From Amycolatopsis taiwanensis DSM 45107 (GTDB lineage Bacteria; Actinomycetota; Actinomycetes; Mycobacteriales; Pseudonocardiaceae), in assembly GCF_000519205.1 (NCBI RefSeq), contig NZ_KI912598.1, forward strand, positions 50,400-114,399: a DNA stretch of 64,000 nucleotides, written 5' to 3'. The notes under the pieces were generated by a model. That model was given only the letters and a program-made list of their open reading frames with translations, searched no databases and was not told the origin of the DNA. Made by a program: the position numbers and the translations under genes. Below, in pieces: positions 30,605-38,856 of this stretch; position 1 is the stretch's first letter; the number at the start of each line of letters is the position of its first letter.

Positions 30605-31081
30605 TCAGGCGATGGCGAGGTCCTTGATGAGCTTGGCGACGTGGCCGGTGGCGCGGACGTTGTAGAGCGCCTTGGCGATCGTCCCGTCCGGGTCGACCAC
30701 GAAGGTGGACCGGATCACGCCCTGCACGATCCGCCCGTAGTTCTTCTTCTCCCCGAAGGCACCCCATTCGGTGAGCACCGTTTTGTCCGGATCGGACAGT
30801 AGCGGGAAGGTCAGCCCCTCGGCTTCGGCGAACTTCGCCAGCTTTGCCGGCTTGTCCGGCGAGATGCCGAGCACCTGGTAGCCGGCATCGTTGAGCTCGG
30901 CGAGGTTGTCGCGGAAGTCGCAGGCCTGTTTGGTACACCCCGGCGTGCCGGCGGCCGGGTAGAAGTACACGATGACCCGCCGGCCGCGGTAGTCGGACAG
31001 TGAGACGTTCTTGCCTTCACTGTCGGGCAGCGTGAAGTCGGGTGCCGCGTCACCGGCGGAAAGCCGTTGCTGGTCGCTCAT
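30605..31081 (-). CDS. bcp: Thiol peroxidase, Bcp/PrxQ type peroxiredoxin
   Basis: A 158-residue cytoplasmic peroxiredoxin that reduces H2O2 and organic peroxides with thioredoxin-type donors. The peroxidatic Cys is in YFYPAAGTPGCTKQACDFRD, and the second Cys five residues later is the resolving Cys as in E. coli Bcp. AAPDFTLPDSEGKNVSLSDYRG and STFVVDPDGTI are typical. It is convergent to gntR and stands alone. Confidence 0.93.
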   Translation of the reverse strand: MSDQQRLSAGDAAPDFTLPDSEGKNVSLSDYRGRRVIVYFYPAAGTPGCTKQACDFRDNLAELNDAGYQVLGISPDKPAKLAKFAEAEGLTFPLLSDPDKTVLTEWGAFGEKKNYGRIVQGVIRSTFVVDPDGTIAKALYNVRATGHVAKLIKDLAIA

Positions 31082-31123
31082 GGCCCGAGCCTACTTCTGG
31101 GGCTCGCACTCCCAGGACACACG

Positions 31124-31651
31124 TCACGTCGAGCCGCTGTAGACGGCGACCGCCTCGCTGGTCGCCGCGGGCCGCACGGTCAGCTCGATGGGAGAGGGCT
31201 GGTCGGGCACGGCGAAGGCCAGGGCGACGCGCGTGTCGCGGCCGGGCTGGACGTCCTTCCCCGCGTCCACGACCCCGCCGTAGCCCTGTGTGGAGTCGAT
31301 CAACTGCTTGGCCACCGCGCCGTCGATGGTGGCCGACACCGACAGCCCGGACAACTGGTAGGGCTGGGTGCTGTCGTTGCGGATCGCTATCTCGAACGCG
31401 ACGGCCCGGTTGCTGCGGGGGTAGGCGCCGCCGCTGGGGTTGAACGACTTGGGGCTGGAGATCACGATGGTCAGGCCGTCGCCGAAGCGGTACTGGTCGC
31501 CGAAGTGCATGGTCTGCGGGCGGGGTCGCGCGTCCTGGGCCAACGGCTGACTGCTGGTGCTCGTCGAGCCGCTGGTCACCTGCGCCGACGCACCGCAAGC
31601 GGCAACGGCCGACAAGATGAACGCGGCCACCAGGGTGCTCGGTGTGCGCAC
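31124..31651 (-). CDS. Secreted lipoprotein, DUF4352-like immunoglobulin-fold
   Basis: A 175-residue predicted lipoprotein. The signal peptide MRTPSTLVAAFILSAVAAC ends in the lipobox AVAAC. After a Ser/Thr-rich linker the mature part reads FGDQYRFGDGLTIVISSPKSF...AVAFEIAIRNDSTQPYQLSGLSVSATIDG, a beta-rich pattern like DUF4352 domains of Gram-positive lipoproteins. The resemblance is by eye. It should sit on the outer membrane face. The function is unknown, and neighbours do not suggest one. Confidence 0.7.
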   Translation of the reverse strand: MRTPSTLVAAFILSAVAACGASAQVTSGSTSTSSQPLAQDARPRPQTMHFGDQYRFGDGLTIVISSPKSFNPSGGAYPRSNRAVAFEIAIRNDSTQPYQLSGLSVSATIDGAVAKQLIDSTQGYGGVVDAGKDVQPGRDTRVALAFAVPDQPSPIELTVRPAATSEAVAVYSGST

Positions 31652-31707
31652 TCCAGCCCACTTCCTTTACTCGTGATGAGGGCCCGCGGGTAGTCCATCC
31701 GAGGTAG

Positions 31708-31854
31708 TTACTTCTGCCGGGCCCGCTCCACTGTGGCCTTCCGCGCCCGTCGGGACGAGCCGGAACGGGGGGTTGAGGCAGACCTGGTGTAGGGCTGTGG
31801 CCGAGCCGTGACCGGCCTGGCAGGAAGAGTGACGGGCTCCACTCGCCGGGCCAT
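31708..31854 (-). CDS. Possible small basic protein, 48 residues
   Basis: An ATG at 31854 opens a 48-codon frame rich in Arg, Pro, Ser and Thr (MARRVEPVTLPARPVTARPQ at the start), 8 nt after the stop of the small membrane protein gene in the same direction. A GGTGATC precedes the ATG, a weak ribosome-binding site. It would be a disordered nucleic-acid-binding type peptide. Support is thin and it could be chance in G+C-rich DNA. The rest of 31652-31862 holds nothing else. Confidence 0.25.
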   Translation of the reverse strand: MARRVEPVTLPARPVTARPQPYTRSASTPRSGSSRRARKATVERARQK

Positions 31855-31862
31855 GATCACCG

Positions 31863-32045
31863 CTAGGTGGCGACCGCGAAGAAGAGGATCAACGCGCCGA
31901 TCGCGATCAGCCAGACGACGATGAGCCAGCCGAAGTCCCGCCACGGATCCACCGTGTGGTTGTCCTCGCCGGGCACGTAGACGCCGCGTTGCTCGAACCA
32001 GTCCGCTATGCGCACCAACGACCGCAGTGGGTTGCGGACCGGCAT
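31863..32045 (-). CDS. Small single-pass membrane protein, 60 residues
   Basis: A short protein whose C-terminal third is a clear transmembrane helix (WLIVVWLIAIGALILFFAVA). The N-terminal part is soluble and contains NPLRSLVRIADWFEQRGVYVPG. GGAGGTG lies upstream; the second ATG at 32045 gives the better spacing (about 8 nt) than that at 32051. The topology suggests a cytoplasmic N-terminus of about 40 residues. No family recognised. Confidence 0.6.
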   Translation of the reverse strand: MPVRNPLRSLVRIADWFEQRGVYVPGEDNHTVDPWRDFGWLIVVWLIAIGALILFFAVAT

Positions 32046-32128
32046 CGGCATTCACCTCCGTTGGCAAAGTATGGTTGGCGGCCACCGCCGCGCTCCCGCC
32101 GGGCCTCGGCGCTGCGGATCGCCAAAGA

Positions 32129-32157
32129 TTGACGTGATTTGGATCACTCTCTATGAC
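32129..32157 (+). promoter_or_regulatory. Sigma70-like promoter for the gene at 32215
   Basis: TTGACG (32129-32134), a 17-nt spacer and TATGAC (32152-32157) form a near-consensus vegetative promoter ending 57 bp before the GTG start at 32215. Confidence 0.65.
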
Positions 32158-32214
32158 ACGAACTGGTAACGGCGGCCAAGATATGCCGACAGCGAGGAAC
32201 GGAGGGGCGAAGGC

Positions 32215-32907
32215 GTGTCCGAGTATGAAAAGCGCGTGACGGTTGCCGACATACTGCGCCGTGAGGGCTTGACCCAGGAGTTTCCTGCGGTCGTGGAGGC
32301 GGACGACACGCCGACCGAACGCATCCCGGTCGCCGAGCTGCTGCATCGGGAAGGCAAATGGGAACGCCGCCGCGCCGTGAAGGTGGGCGCGGTCGCGGCC
32401 GGGGTGGCCGCACTGGCCGGGCTCGCCGTGACCGTGTTCGGCGCCGGCCACTCCGACAACAACACGATCGCTCCGCTCGCCGGGGGCGCCGGCGGTGGGG
32501 CAGTCATCGATCCGCCGTCCAGTTCGGTCGCCACCGACTCGTCACTGCTGTCCAGCGGTATGCCGACGACGCCGGTCGGCAGCAGTACGACGCTGGGCGC
32601 CGCGCCCGATGGCGGCGCCACGGCTGGGGGCACGTCCGCCTCGGAGCAGCCCAGCTCCCGGAGCGGCAGGGGGCACCACGACAACCGGCCGGCGTCCAGG
32701 ACGAGCACCGACTCGTCCACGACACTGTCCACCACGAGCGACAACGCGCCGTCGAGCACCAGTTCGTCCTCATCGCACAGTCAACCGACGACCACCACAC
32801 CGCCGTCCGACCAGACCGGGCCGGGCAGCACCGATCCCTCGCCTTCCGGCGGTGTGATCGGCGGTCTCCTCGACGACGTGCTCGGCGGGCTGTTGGGCCG
32901 CCACTGA
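32215..32907 (+). CDS. Membrane-anchored protein with Ser/Thr-rich extracellular tail
   Basis: A 230-residue protein. Residues 1-55 are cytoplasmic and contain two copies of a short pattern, VADILRREG and VAELLHREGKWE. A single membrane helix follows (VGAVAAGVAALAGLAVTVFG). The remaining 150 residues are low-complexity Ser/Thr/Pro/Gly and end in GGVIGGLLDDVLGGLLGRH. The repeated (V)A(D/E)(I/L)L-REG motif is one I know from Pseudonocardiaceae membrane proteins without assigned role. The GTG at 32215 follows GGAGGGGCGAAGGC. It has its own promoter. Possibly a cell-wall spacer or regulator; function unknown. Confidence 0.65.
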   Translation: MSEYEKRVTVADILRREGLTQEFPAVVEADDTPTERIPVAELLHREGKWERRRAVKVGAVAAGVAALAGLAVTVFGAGHSDNNTIAPLAGGAGGGAVIDPPSSSVATDSSLLSSGMPTTPVGSSTTLGAAPDGGATAGGTSASEQPSSRSGRGHHDNRPASRTSTDSSTTLSTTSDNAPSSTSSSSSHSQPTTTTPPSDQTGPGSTDPSPSGGVIGGLLDDVLGGLLGRH

Positions 32908-33043
32908 TCGTCCACAGTGGAAGGTTGAGCCGGTTTATACTCCTGGGGACGATTCCCACTCCTTAGGGTGACGCGCACGCGACGGGGTGGTCGTAGCGTC
33001 ATTCACAAGGTCATTTCCCTCTGGCATTGATCAGGGAGGGAAC

Positions 33044-34126
33044 ATGAAGGTCCCCATCGTGGTGATGGCCATCGTGGCCACCGCCTCACTTGCCGCACAA
33101 CCGGCGGACGCCCTACCCTCGTTCGTTCCGCTGAACGCGGGCCTGCTGCCCGCGATGCAACGCGATTTAGGGCTCACCCACGACCAAGCGGTAGACGAAC
33201 TCACCGCCTCGACCAGGGCGAGCCGGCTGGAGCAGGCCCTGCGGTCACAGCTGGGCGACGCGTTCGGCGGCGCGATGTTCCGCCCCGGCGCCGGACGCCT
33301 CGAAGTGGCGGTCACCGATCCCGCGAAACTGGGCTTGGTGCGGGCGAGCGGCGCGGACGTCCGGCAGGTGCGCTACAGCGCCCGCCAGCTCGACGCGATG
33401 GTCGCCCGGCTGAACGCACGGGAGGCGGCCGCGCCCAGGTCGATCACGAGCTGGGGAGTGGACACGGAGCACAACCGGGTCACCGTGGGGGTGGAGCCGG
33501 GCCACCGGGCCGAGGCCGAGCGGTTCCTCGCCCAGTCGGGGGCGCCCGACGCGTTCGTCGTCGAGCGCGCCCAGTCGCCGCGACCGCAATTCGGTGTCAG
33601 CGGTGGCGACGCGTATTACGTAGGCGCCAATATCCGGTGCTCCGTCGGGTTCGCGGTGACCATCGGATTCCTTTCCGCCGGCCACTGTGCGGCCAACGGC
33701 AGGTCGATCAGCGGGTACAACCGCGAGCCGATGGGCTATTTCGTCACCTACAGCTTCCCCGGCGAGGACTACTCGCTGGCACGCGTGAACCCGAACTGGA
33801 TGCCGCTGGGCAGGCTCGCCAACGGCACCCGGGTCGCCGGCTCGATCGAGGCGCCGGTCGGCGCGTCGGTGTGCAAGGACGGGTCGACCACCGGCTGGAC
33901 CTGCGGCCGGATCGAAGCGAGAAACCAGACGGTCCGCTACGAGCAGGGCGAGGTCGTCGGGGCGATCAAGACGGACCTCCACGCCGGGGCGGGCGACTCC
34001 GGCTCGCCGCTGGTCGCCGGCAACCAGGCACAGGGGCTGCTTTCCGGTGGCGACGACGGTTCCACCTACTTCTACCCGGTGCGTGCCGCGCTCTTCGCCA
34101 CCGGCTCGACCCTGGTCACCGGATAG
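33044..34126 (+). CDS. Secreted S1 family serine protease (streptogrisin/alpha-lytic-like)
   Basis: A 360-residue preproenzyme. Residues 1-23 are a Sec signal peptide ending after QPADA. A propeptide of about 160 residues includes the alpha-lytic-type pro-domain (FRPGAGRLEVAVTD...WGVDTEHNRVTVGVEP). The protease domain has the triad in FLSAGHCA, DYSLARVN and GAGDSGSPLVAG, with cysteines around the His and in SVCKDGSTTGWTCG for disulphides. The ATG at 33044 follows GGGAGGG. It should mature by self-cleavage outside the cell. The N-terminal propeptide shortens the usual streptogrisin layout only slightly. Confidence 0.9.
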   Translation: MKVPIVVMAIVATASLAAQPADALPSFVPLNAGLLPAMQRDLGLTHDQAVDELTASTRASRLEQALRSQLGDAFGGAMFRPGAGRLEVAVTDPAKLGLVRASGADVRQVRYSARQLDAMVARLNAREAAAPRSITSWGVDTEHNRVTVGVEPGHRAEAERFLAQSGAPDAFVVERAQSPRPQFGVSGGDAYYVGANIRCSVGFAVTIGFLSAGHCAANGRSISGYNREPMGYFVTYSFPGEDYSLARVNPNWMPLGRLANGTRVAGSIEAPVGASVCKDGSTTGWTCGRIEARNQTVRYEQGEVVGAIKTDLHAGAGDSGSPLVAGNQAQGLLSGGDDGSTYFYPVRAALFATGSTLVTG

Positions 34127-34274
34127 CCGGCCGTGTCACAAGCGTGCTCGTCTCGGGCCTTGCACAGCCTCCTGGCATAAACCGCATTTATTCCTGGTAG
34201 GCGAAGGCTTTATTTCCGTTGCGCGGCAAGCGTTTCCTACGCTGACTGAACCGTCACCGTGGACAGGAGCGCCG

Positions 34275-35561
34275 ATGCCGCACCCGCTGACCGAGTTGAA
34301 GGTCGACACCGTCCGCAAGCGGCAGGGCACCGCCGCCCACCAGGTCACCGGCGACATCTGCATCGTCGGGGCCGGCGTTGCGGGTATTTCCGCGGCGATC
34401 GAAAGCGCGAAACTCGGCCGGGACGTGGTGCTCGTGGACGCGCTGCCGGTCCTCGGCGGGCAGATGGTCAACTCGTTGATCGGGCTGTTCGCCGGGGTTT
34501 TCGGGAACGCGCCCGAGTACCGGCAACTCACTCATGGCATGTTCGACGAGATCTTCGCCGATCTCGGGCCCGGTGGTGACCTGCATTTCAACCGCAGCCA
34601 CACGATGACCGTCTTCTACGACGAGGTCGTGCTGGGCCGCTGGATCGAAGAGCGGATCCGCTCCCTCGGCGTCAAGGTGGTTCTCGGCGCGGTGATCCAG
34701 GATGTCGAACTGCGCGACGGGCGCATCGAATCGGTGTCCTTCGCCTCCCGCTACGGCGATATCACCGTGTGTGCCACCGGGTTCGTCGATTCCACCGGGG
34801 ACGCCGCGCTCGCCTGGGAGGCCGGCCTCCCCTGCCGGATCCCCGAGCGCACGATCTATGGCTCGCAGCAGCTCGTCCTGGAAAACCTGGACGAGAACCA
34901 CAAGCCGGGCCGGGACGAGCTGGCCGAGCGGGTCGGCGAGAAGGCCGGGGAATACGGGCTGACCCGGCATGACGGGCTCGCCTTCTTCTTCCCCGGCCGC
35001 AACACCGCGGTCATGAACATGACCCACATCGAAGCGCCGCTCGACCCCGTCCACGCCTCCGCCGCCCAGCTCGAGGGCCGGGCCCAGGCCGACCGGGCGG
35101 TGGCGTTCCTGCGTGCCGAGTTCCCGAAGGCGTTCGGTGACGCGAAGGTCCGCGCCTACGGTTTCCCCGGCCGTCGCCAGACCCGCTGGCTTGCCGCGGT
35201 GCACCAGCTGACCCTCGACGAGGTCCGGACCGGGCACCGGTTCGAGGACTCGGTGGCGCGCACGGCGTGGCCGATCGAGCTGCACGACCGCGCGGAGGGC
35301 TATGTGTGGGAGCTGTTCGAGCCCGACCACCTGCACTACGTTCCGCTGCGCAGCATGCTCGCGCCGGACGTGCACAACCTGGTCGCGGCCGGTCGCTGTG
35401 TCGACGGCGACGCAGCCGCACTGTCCAGCATCCGCGTGATGGGTCCCTGCGCTGCCATGGGCGCGGGCGCGGCGCACGCGCTCGAGCTGGCGGGCAAGGA
35501 AAGCGTCCACGACGTCAAACCCGCCGACCTGCACGACCGGCTCACCGAGAACCTGGACTGA
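34275..35561 (+). CDS. FAD-dependent oxidoreductase (FAD_oxidored family)
   Basis: A 428-residue flavoprotein. The N-terminal dinucleotide-binding fold is ICIVGAGVAGISAAIESAK (about residues 29-47), followed by VVLVDALPVLGGQMVNS, and the C-terminal FAD contact is NLVAAGRCVDGDAAALSSIRVMGPCAAMG. This pattern belongs to the FAD_oxidored group found in catabolic operons, often of uncertain substrate. The ATG at 34275 has GGACAGGAG upstream. The stop is 3 nt before the IlvD-type gene, so the two are co-transcribed. It may oxidise a hydroxy acid or sugar acid that the neighbouring dehydratases handle. Confidence 0.8.
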   Translation: MPHPLTELKVDTVRKRQGTAAHQVTGDICIVGAGVAGISAAIESAKLGRDVVLVDALPVLGGQMVNSLIGLFAGVFGNAPEYRQLTHGMFDEIFADLGPGGDLHFNRSHTMTVFYDEVVLGRWIEERIRSLGVKVVLGAVIQDVELRDGRIESVSFASRYGDITVCATGFVDSTGDAALAWEAGLPCRIPERTIYGSQQLVLENLDENHKPGRDELAERVGEKAGEYGLTRHDGLAFFFPGRNTAVMNMTHIEAPLDPVHASAAQLEGRAQADRAVAFLRAEFPKAFGDAKVRAYGFPGRRQTRWLAAVHQLTLDEVRTGHRFEDSVARTAWPIELHDRAEGYVWELFEPDHLHYVPLRSMLAPDVHNLVAAGRCVDGDAAALSSIRVMGPCAAMGAGAAHALELAGKESVHDVKPADLHDRLTENLD

Positions 35562-35564
35562 ACC

Positions 35565-37229
35565 ATGGACCTGCGGAGCAACTTCGAGGCCGGTACTTCC
35601 CGCTGGGCCACCCGGCGCGCGCAGTGGCGCGCCCTCGGACTGTCCGATGAGGACATGACGAGACCGAAGATCGCGGTGGTGAACTCGTCGTCGGACCTGG
35701 CCATCTGCTACAGCCACCTCGACGAGATCTCCCGGCGGGTCAAGGCGGAGATCCGCGCGGCAGGCGGGCTCGGGTTCGAGATCCGGACCACCGCGCCGTC
35801 GGACTTCATCCACAGCGCGGGCGGGCGCGGCGGCTACATCCTGTCCAGCCGGGACCTCATCGTCAACGACATCGAAGCGGCCGTCGAGGGCGCCCTGCTC
35901 GACGGCATGATCTGCCTGGCGTCGTGCGACAAGACCGCGCCGGCGCAGTTGATGGCCGCCGGCCGGCTGGATGTTCCCACGATCATCGTCGCTTGTGGGT
36001 ACCAGCCGGCCGGCACCTTTCGCGGTGCGCACTGCGATATCGAGGATGTCTTCCTCGCCGCCGGTCACCTCGCACAGGGCCGGATCGGGCTCGGCGACCT
36101 GACCGAGATGAGCGAGGCCGCGGTGCTCGGGCCGGGCGTGTGCGCGGGAATGGGCACCGCGAACTCGATGCACATCGTGTGCGAGGCGCTCGGCATGGCC
36201 CTGCCGGGAAGTACACCCGTGCTGGCGAACAGCCCGGCGATGTGGGCGACGGTGGCCGCGGCGAGCCGGCGGATCGTGGAAATGGTCCGAACCGGACTCA
36301 AGCCGCGGCGGATCCTTACCCGCGACGCCTTCGCCAACGCCGTGATGACCGTGCTCGCGATCAGCGGATCCATCAACTGCGTCAAGCACTTGCAGGCGGT
36401 GGCCGCCGAGGCCGAATGCGACGTCGACGTCTACCGCCTGTTCGAGGAGTACGCCGACAGCGTGCCGCTGCTGACCGCGGTCCGCCCGAACGGCCCGCAT
36501 CCGATCGAGGCGTTCGAGGCGGCGGGCGGTGCGGCGGGTGTGCTCAAGCAACTCGAAGGCCGGCTGAACACCTCGGCCCTGACCGTCACCGGGCGCACGG
36601 TCGGCGAGAATCTCGCCGAGGTCGAGGTTTCCGACGAGGAGATCATCCGCCCGTCGGGCGATCCGCTGGCCCGGCGGCCGGCCGTGGTCGTGGTGCGCGG
36701 CAGCCTCGCGCCGGCCACCGGAATCGTAAAGCTCGCGGTCGATGAGGAACGCGAGCTCACCTTCACCGGCATTGCGATCGTGTACGACTCGGTCGACGAC
36801 GCGATGGCCGGCCTGCGGGCTGGCGAGGTCCGCGAAGGACACGTGCTGGTGCTGCGCGGGCAGGGGCCCAAGGGCAGCCCGGGGATGGGCATGGCCTCGC
36901 GGCCGGTGTTCGCGCTGGACGGCGCCGGGCTCACCGGCAAGGTGGCGGTGGTGACCGACGGGCAGCTGTCGGGTCTGGTGAACAAGGGCATCGTGGTGGG
37001 CGAAGTGTCGCCCGAGGCCGCCGACGGCGGTCCGCTCGGGCTCGTCGAAAACGGCGACCGCATCGCCATCGACGTCGCGGCGAAGACGGTGAACCTCGAA
37101 GTTCCCGGCGACGTGCTCGCGCGGCGCCGGTCCGGCCTGGCCGAGGTCGCGGATCCGCGAGGGTGGCTGTCGATCTACCGCGGCACGGTCACGCCCTTGC
37201 AGAAGGGCGCCGTGCTGCGCGGCGGCTGA
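35565..37229 (+). CDS. IlvD/Edd family dehydratase
   Basis: A 554-residue Fe-S dehydratase of the dihydroxy-acid/sugar-acid family. Conserved cluster and active-site segments are ICYSHLDEI, LASCDKTAPAQLMAA, CGYQPAGTF, GVCAGMGTANSMHIVCEALGMALPGS, and VVTDGQLSGLVNKGIVVGEVSPEAADGGPLG near the end. It is divergent from biosynthetic IlvD in the CYSHL region, so a sugar-acid or other catabolic hydroxy-acid substrate is more likely than valine synthesis. It follows the FAD oxidoreductase by 3 nt and precedes, after a repeat-containing gap, an MFS and the aconitase X genes. Confidence 0.85.
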   Translation: MDLRSNFEAGTSRWATRRAQWRALGLSDEDMTRPKIAVVNSSSDLAICYSHLDEISRRVKAEIRAAGGLGFEIRTTAPSDFIHSAGGRGGYILSSRDLIVNDIEAAVEGALLDGMICLASCDKTAPAQLMAAGRLDVPTIIVACGYQPAGTFRGAHCDIEDVFLAAGHLAQGRIGLGDLTEMSEAAVLGPGVCAGMGTANSMHIVCEALGMALPGSTPVLANSPAMWATVAAASRRIVEMVRTGLKPRRILTRDAFANAVMTVLAISGSINCVKHLQAVAAEAECDVDVYRLFEEYADSVPLLTAVRPNGPHPIEAFEAAGGAAGVLKQLEGRLNTSALTVTGRTVGENLAEVEVSDEEIIRPSGDPLARRPAVVVVRGSLAPATGIVKLAVDEERELTFTGIAIVYDSVDDAMAGLRAGEVREGHVLVLRGQGPKGSPGMGMASRPVFALDGAGLTGKVAVVTDGQLSGLVNKGIVVGEVSPEAADGGPLGLVENGDRIAIDVAAKTVNLEVPGDVLARRRSGLAEVADPRGWLSIYRGTVTPLQKGAVLRGG

Positions 37230-37335
37230 ATACGGGAGACCGGGGTGAGCAACGACGGAAGCAGGTGACCACAAAGGAGGGAGTGAGGGCGATTCGAAAC
37301 GTGAGATGAGCACGTTTGGTGACCCACCACAACGC

Positions 37336-37451
37336 TGTCTTGCGGGGGCTCCGCCCCCACACCCCCGACTGGGGGCAAGCCGCCAGACCGCTGTGTCTTG
37401 TGGGGGCTCCGCCCCCACGCCCCCGACTGGGGGCAAGCCCCCAGACCCCCT
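37336..37451 (+). repeat. Two tandem copies of a GC-rich double-hairpin element
   Basis: Copy A is at about 37336-37390 and copy B at about 37394-37451. Each begins TGTCTTG(C/T)GGGGGCTCC and contains two hairpins: GGGGGC-TCC-GCCCCC, and CTGGGGGC-AA-GCCCCCAG (perfect in copy B, interrupted in copy A). A third copy lies inverted at 42.93 kb. The elements fill most of the 328-bp gap between the IlvD-type gene and the MFS gene. Similar GGGGCTCCGCCCC elements are common between actinomycete genes. They may end or stabilise transcripts. Confidence 0.8.
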
Positions 37452-37557
37452 CACGTGGGCGGGGAGGCAGGCCGCCCCCGTGGTCAACCGGCAGCCGACG
37501 AGGAGAAGTCACGGCCTGTCTACCCGAACACGTTCCGGATAACACTGGGTGTGAGCC

Positions 37558-38856
37558 ATGAACCGTTCGATTACCGGCGGAATATTCGGGATGTTCGTCG
37601 ACACGTTCGACGTCTACCTTCCCGCGCTGGTCCTGCCGGCGGCGATGAGCTACTTCCTGCCGCCGTCGATGTCACCGTCCACTTCGGTCACCGTCAGCAC
37701 CCTGCTGTTCTGCGCGAGCCTGCTCGGCCGCCCGATCGGCGGGCTGATCTTCGGCAACCTGGCCGACCGTCTCGGCCGCAAGCGCGTCACGCTGATCGCC
37801 GCCGGTGGGTTCACCGTCTGCACGTTGCTACTCGGCCTGCTGCCTGGCTACGCGACCTGGGGTTTCACCGTTGTCATCGGGTTCGCGCTGCTGCGGCTGG
37901 TGGCCGGCATCTTCCTCGGCGGTGGTTACGCGGCGCCGATCCCGCTGGCGCTGGAACATTCGCCGCGGGAGCGCCGTGGCCTGGTCGGCGGCCTGATCGC
38001 CGCCGCCGCGCCGGCCGCATTCGTGATCATCAGCCTGATCCAGGTCTTCGCGCTGCAGAAGCTGCCCAAGGCGAGCTTCCTGTCATGGGGCTGGCGGCTG
38101 CCGTTCTTCCTGGGCGTGGTGCTCGGCATCGTGTACTTCGTTCACTACCTGAAGGTGTCGGAAGGCAACCAGCACTACTGGGCCCAGCGGCGCGCGCAGG
38201 CGAAGATGCCGCTTCGCGAACTCCTGACCGGTGAGCACCGCAAGACCATCGGTCAGGTCTTCCTGCTGACTTCGGGCTACTGGTTCGCCGCCCAGATGCC
38301 GGTTTCCCTGATGCCGTCCTTGCTGACCGGGGAGCTTCACCAGGACGCCGAGAGCGTGACGGTGCTGAACGTGATCAACAGCTCGATCACCTTCTTCGTC
38401 ATTCTGGCCTTTTCGGCGCTGGGGCAGCGGATCGGGCGCAAGAAGTTGTTGTTCGGCATATCGCTGACGGTCACCGTGGCGACGACAATTGCCTTCGGGT
38501 TGATGGTGGTTTTTGCCGAGCGGAACGCGACATTCGTCTTGGTCGCGATTTTCGGAATCATCGCGAACACGCTCGTCTCGGGCCCGCTCGGCGTGCTGAT
38601 CACCTACCTCAACGAGCGGTTTCCGCTGCATATCCGGTCGACCGGGTACAGCGTGGGCTATACCTGCGGCCTGCTCCTGCCCGGCCTCTACAGTTTCTGG
38701 CTGCTCGGCCTCGGCAACATAATGCCCTACCGTTTCGCGCCGCTTGTGCTTATTGTTCTCGGTGGTGTTCTGATGACACTGGCCATGTCCCGCAGCCCGG
38801 AAACCAACGACATCGTCATGGCACGTCCCGATCCGGTGAGGGAGCTGCAGGTATGA
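37558..38856 (+). CDS. MFS transporter of the aconitase X locus (first)
   Basis: A 432-residue, 12-helix major facilitator. It has the motif-A loop GGLIFGNLADRLGRKRVT, an N-terminal TM1 with FGMFVDTFDVYLPALVLPAAM typical of organic-acid symporters, and a second motif-A-like loop GQRIGRKKLLFG after TM7. It ends in a 4-bp ATGA overlap with the aconitase X large-subunit gene and so probably imports that enzyme's substrate or its precursor. The upstream repeat-rich gap may separate it from the FAD/IlvD transcript. Confidence 0.85.
   Translation: MNRSITGGIFGMFVDTFDVYLPALVLPAAMSYFLPPSMSPSTSVTVSTLLFCASLLGRPIGGLIFGNLADRLGRKRVTLIAAGGFTVCTLLLGLLPGYATWGFTVVIGFALLRLVAGIFLGGGYAAPIPLALEHSPRERRGLVGGLIAAAAPAAFVIISLIQVFALQKLPKASFLSWGWRLPFFLGVVLGIVYFVHYLKVSEGNQHYWAQRRAQAKMPLRELLTGEHRKTIGQVFLLTSGYWFAAQMPVSLMPSLLTGELHQDAESVTVLNVINSSITFFVILAFSALGQRIGRKKLLFGISLTVTVATTIAFGLMVVFAERNATFVLVAIFGIIANTLVSGPLGVLITYLNERFPLHIRSTGYSVGYTCGLLLPGLYSFWLLGLGNIMPYRFAPLVLIVLGGVLMTLAMSRSPETNDIVMARPDPVRELQV

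Noticed and set aside
37336-37451. Insertion sequence or transposon remnant
   Set aside because: Only short double hairpins are present, without a transposase frame or terminal inverted repeats with target duplication.
34254-37487. A 1077-codon minus-strand frame over the FAD oxidoreductase and IlvD-type genes
   Set aside because: It runs antisense to two genes with intact motifs and into the repeat region. Its composition is typical of a shadow frame.
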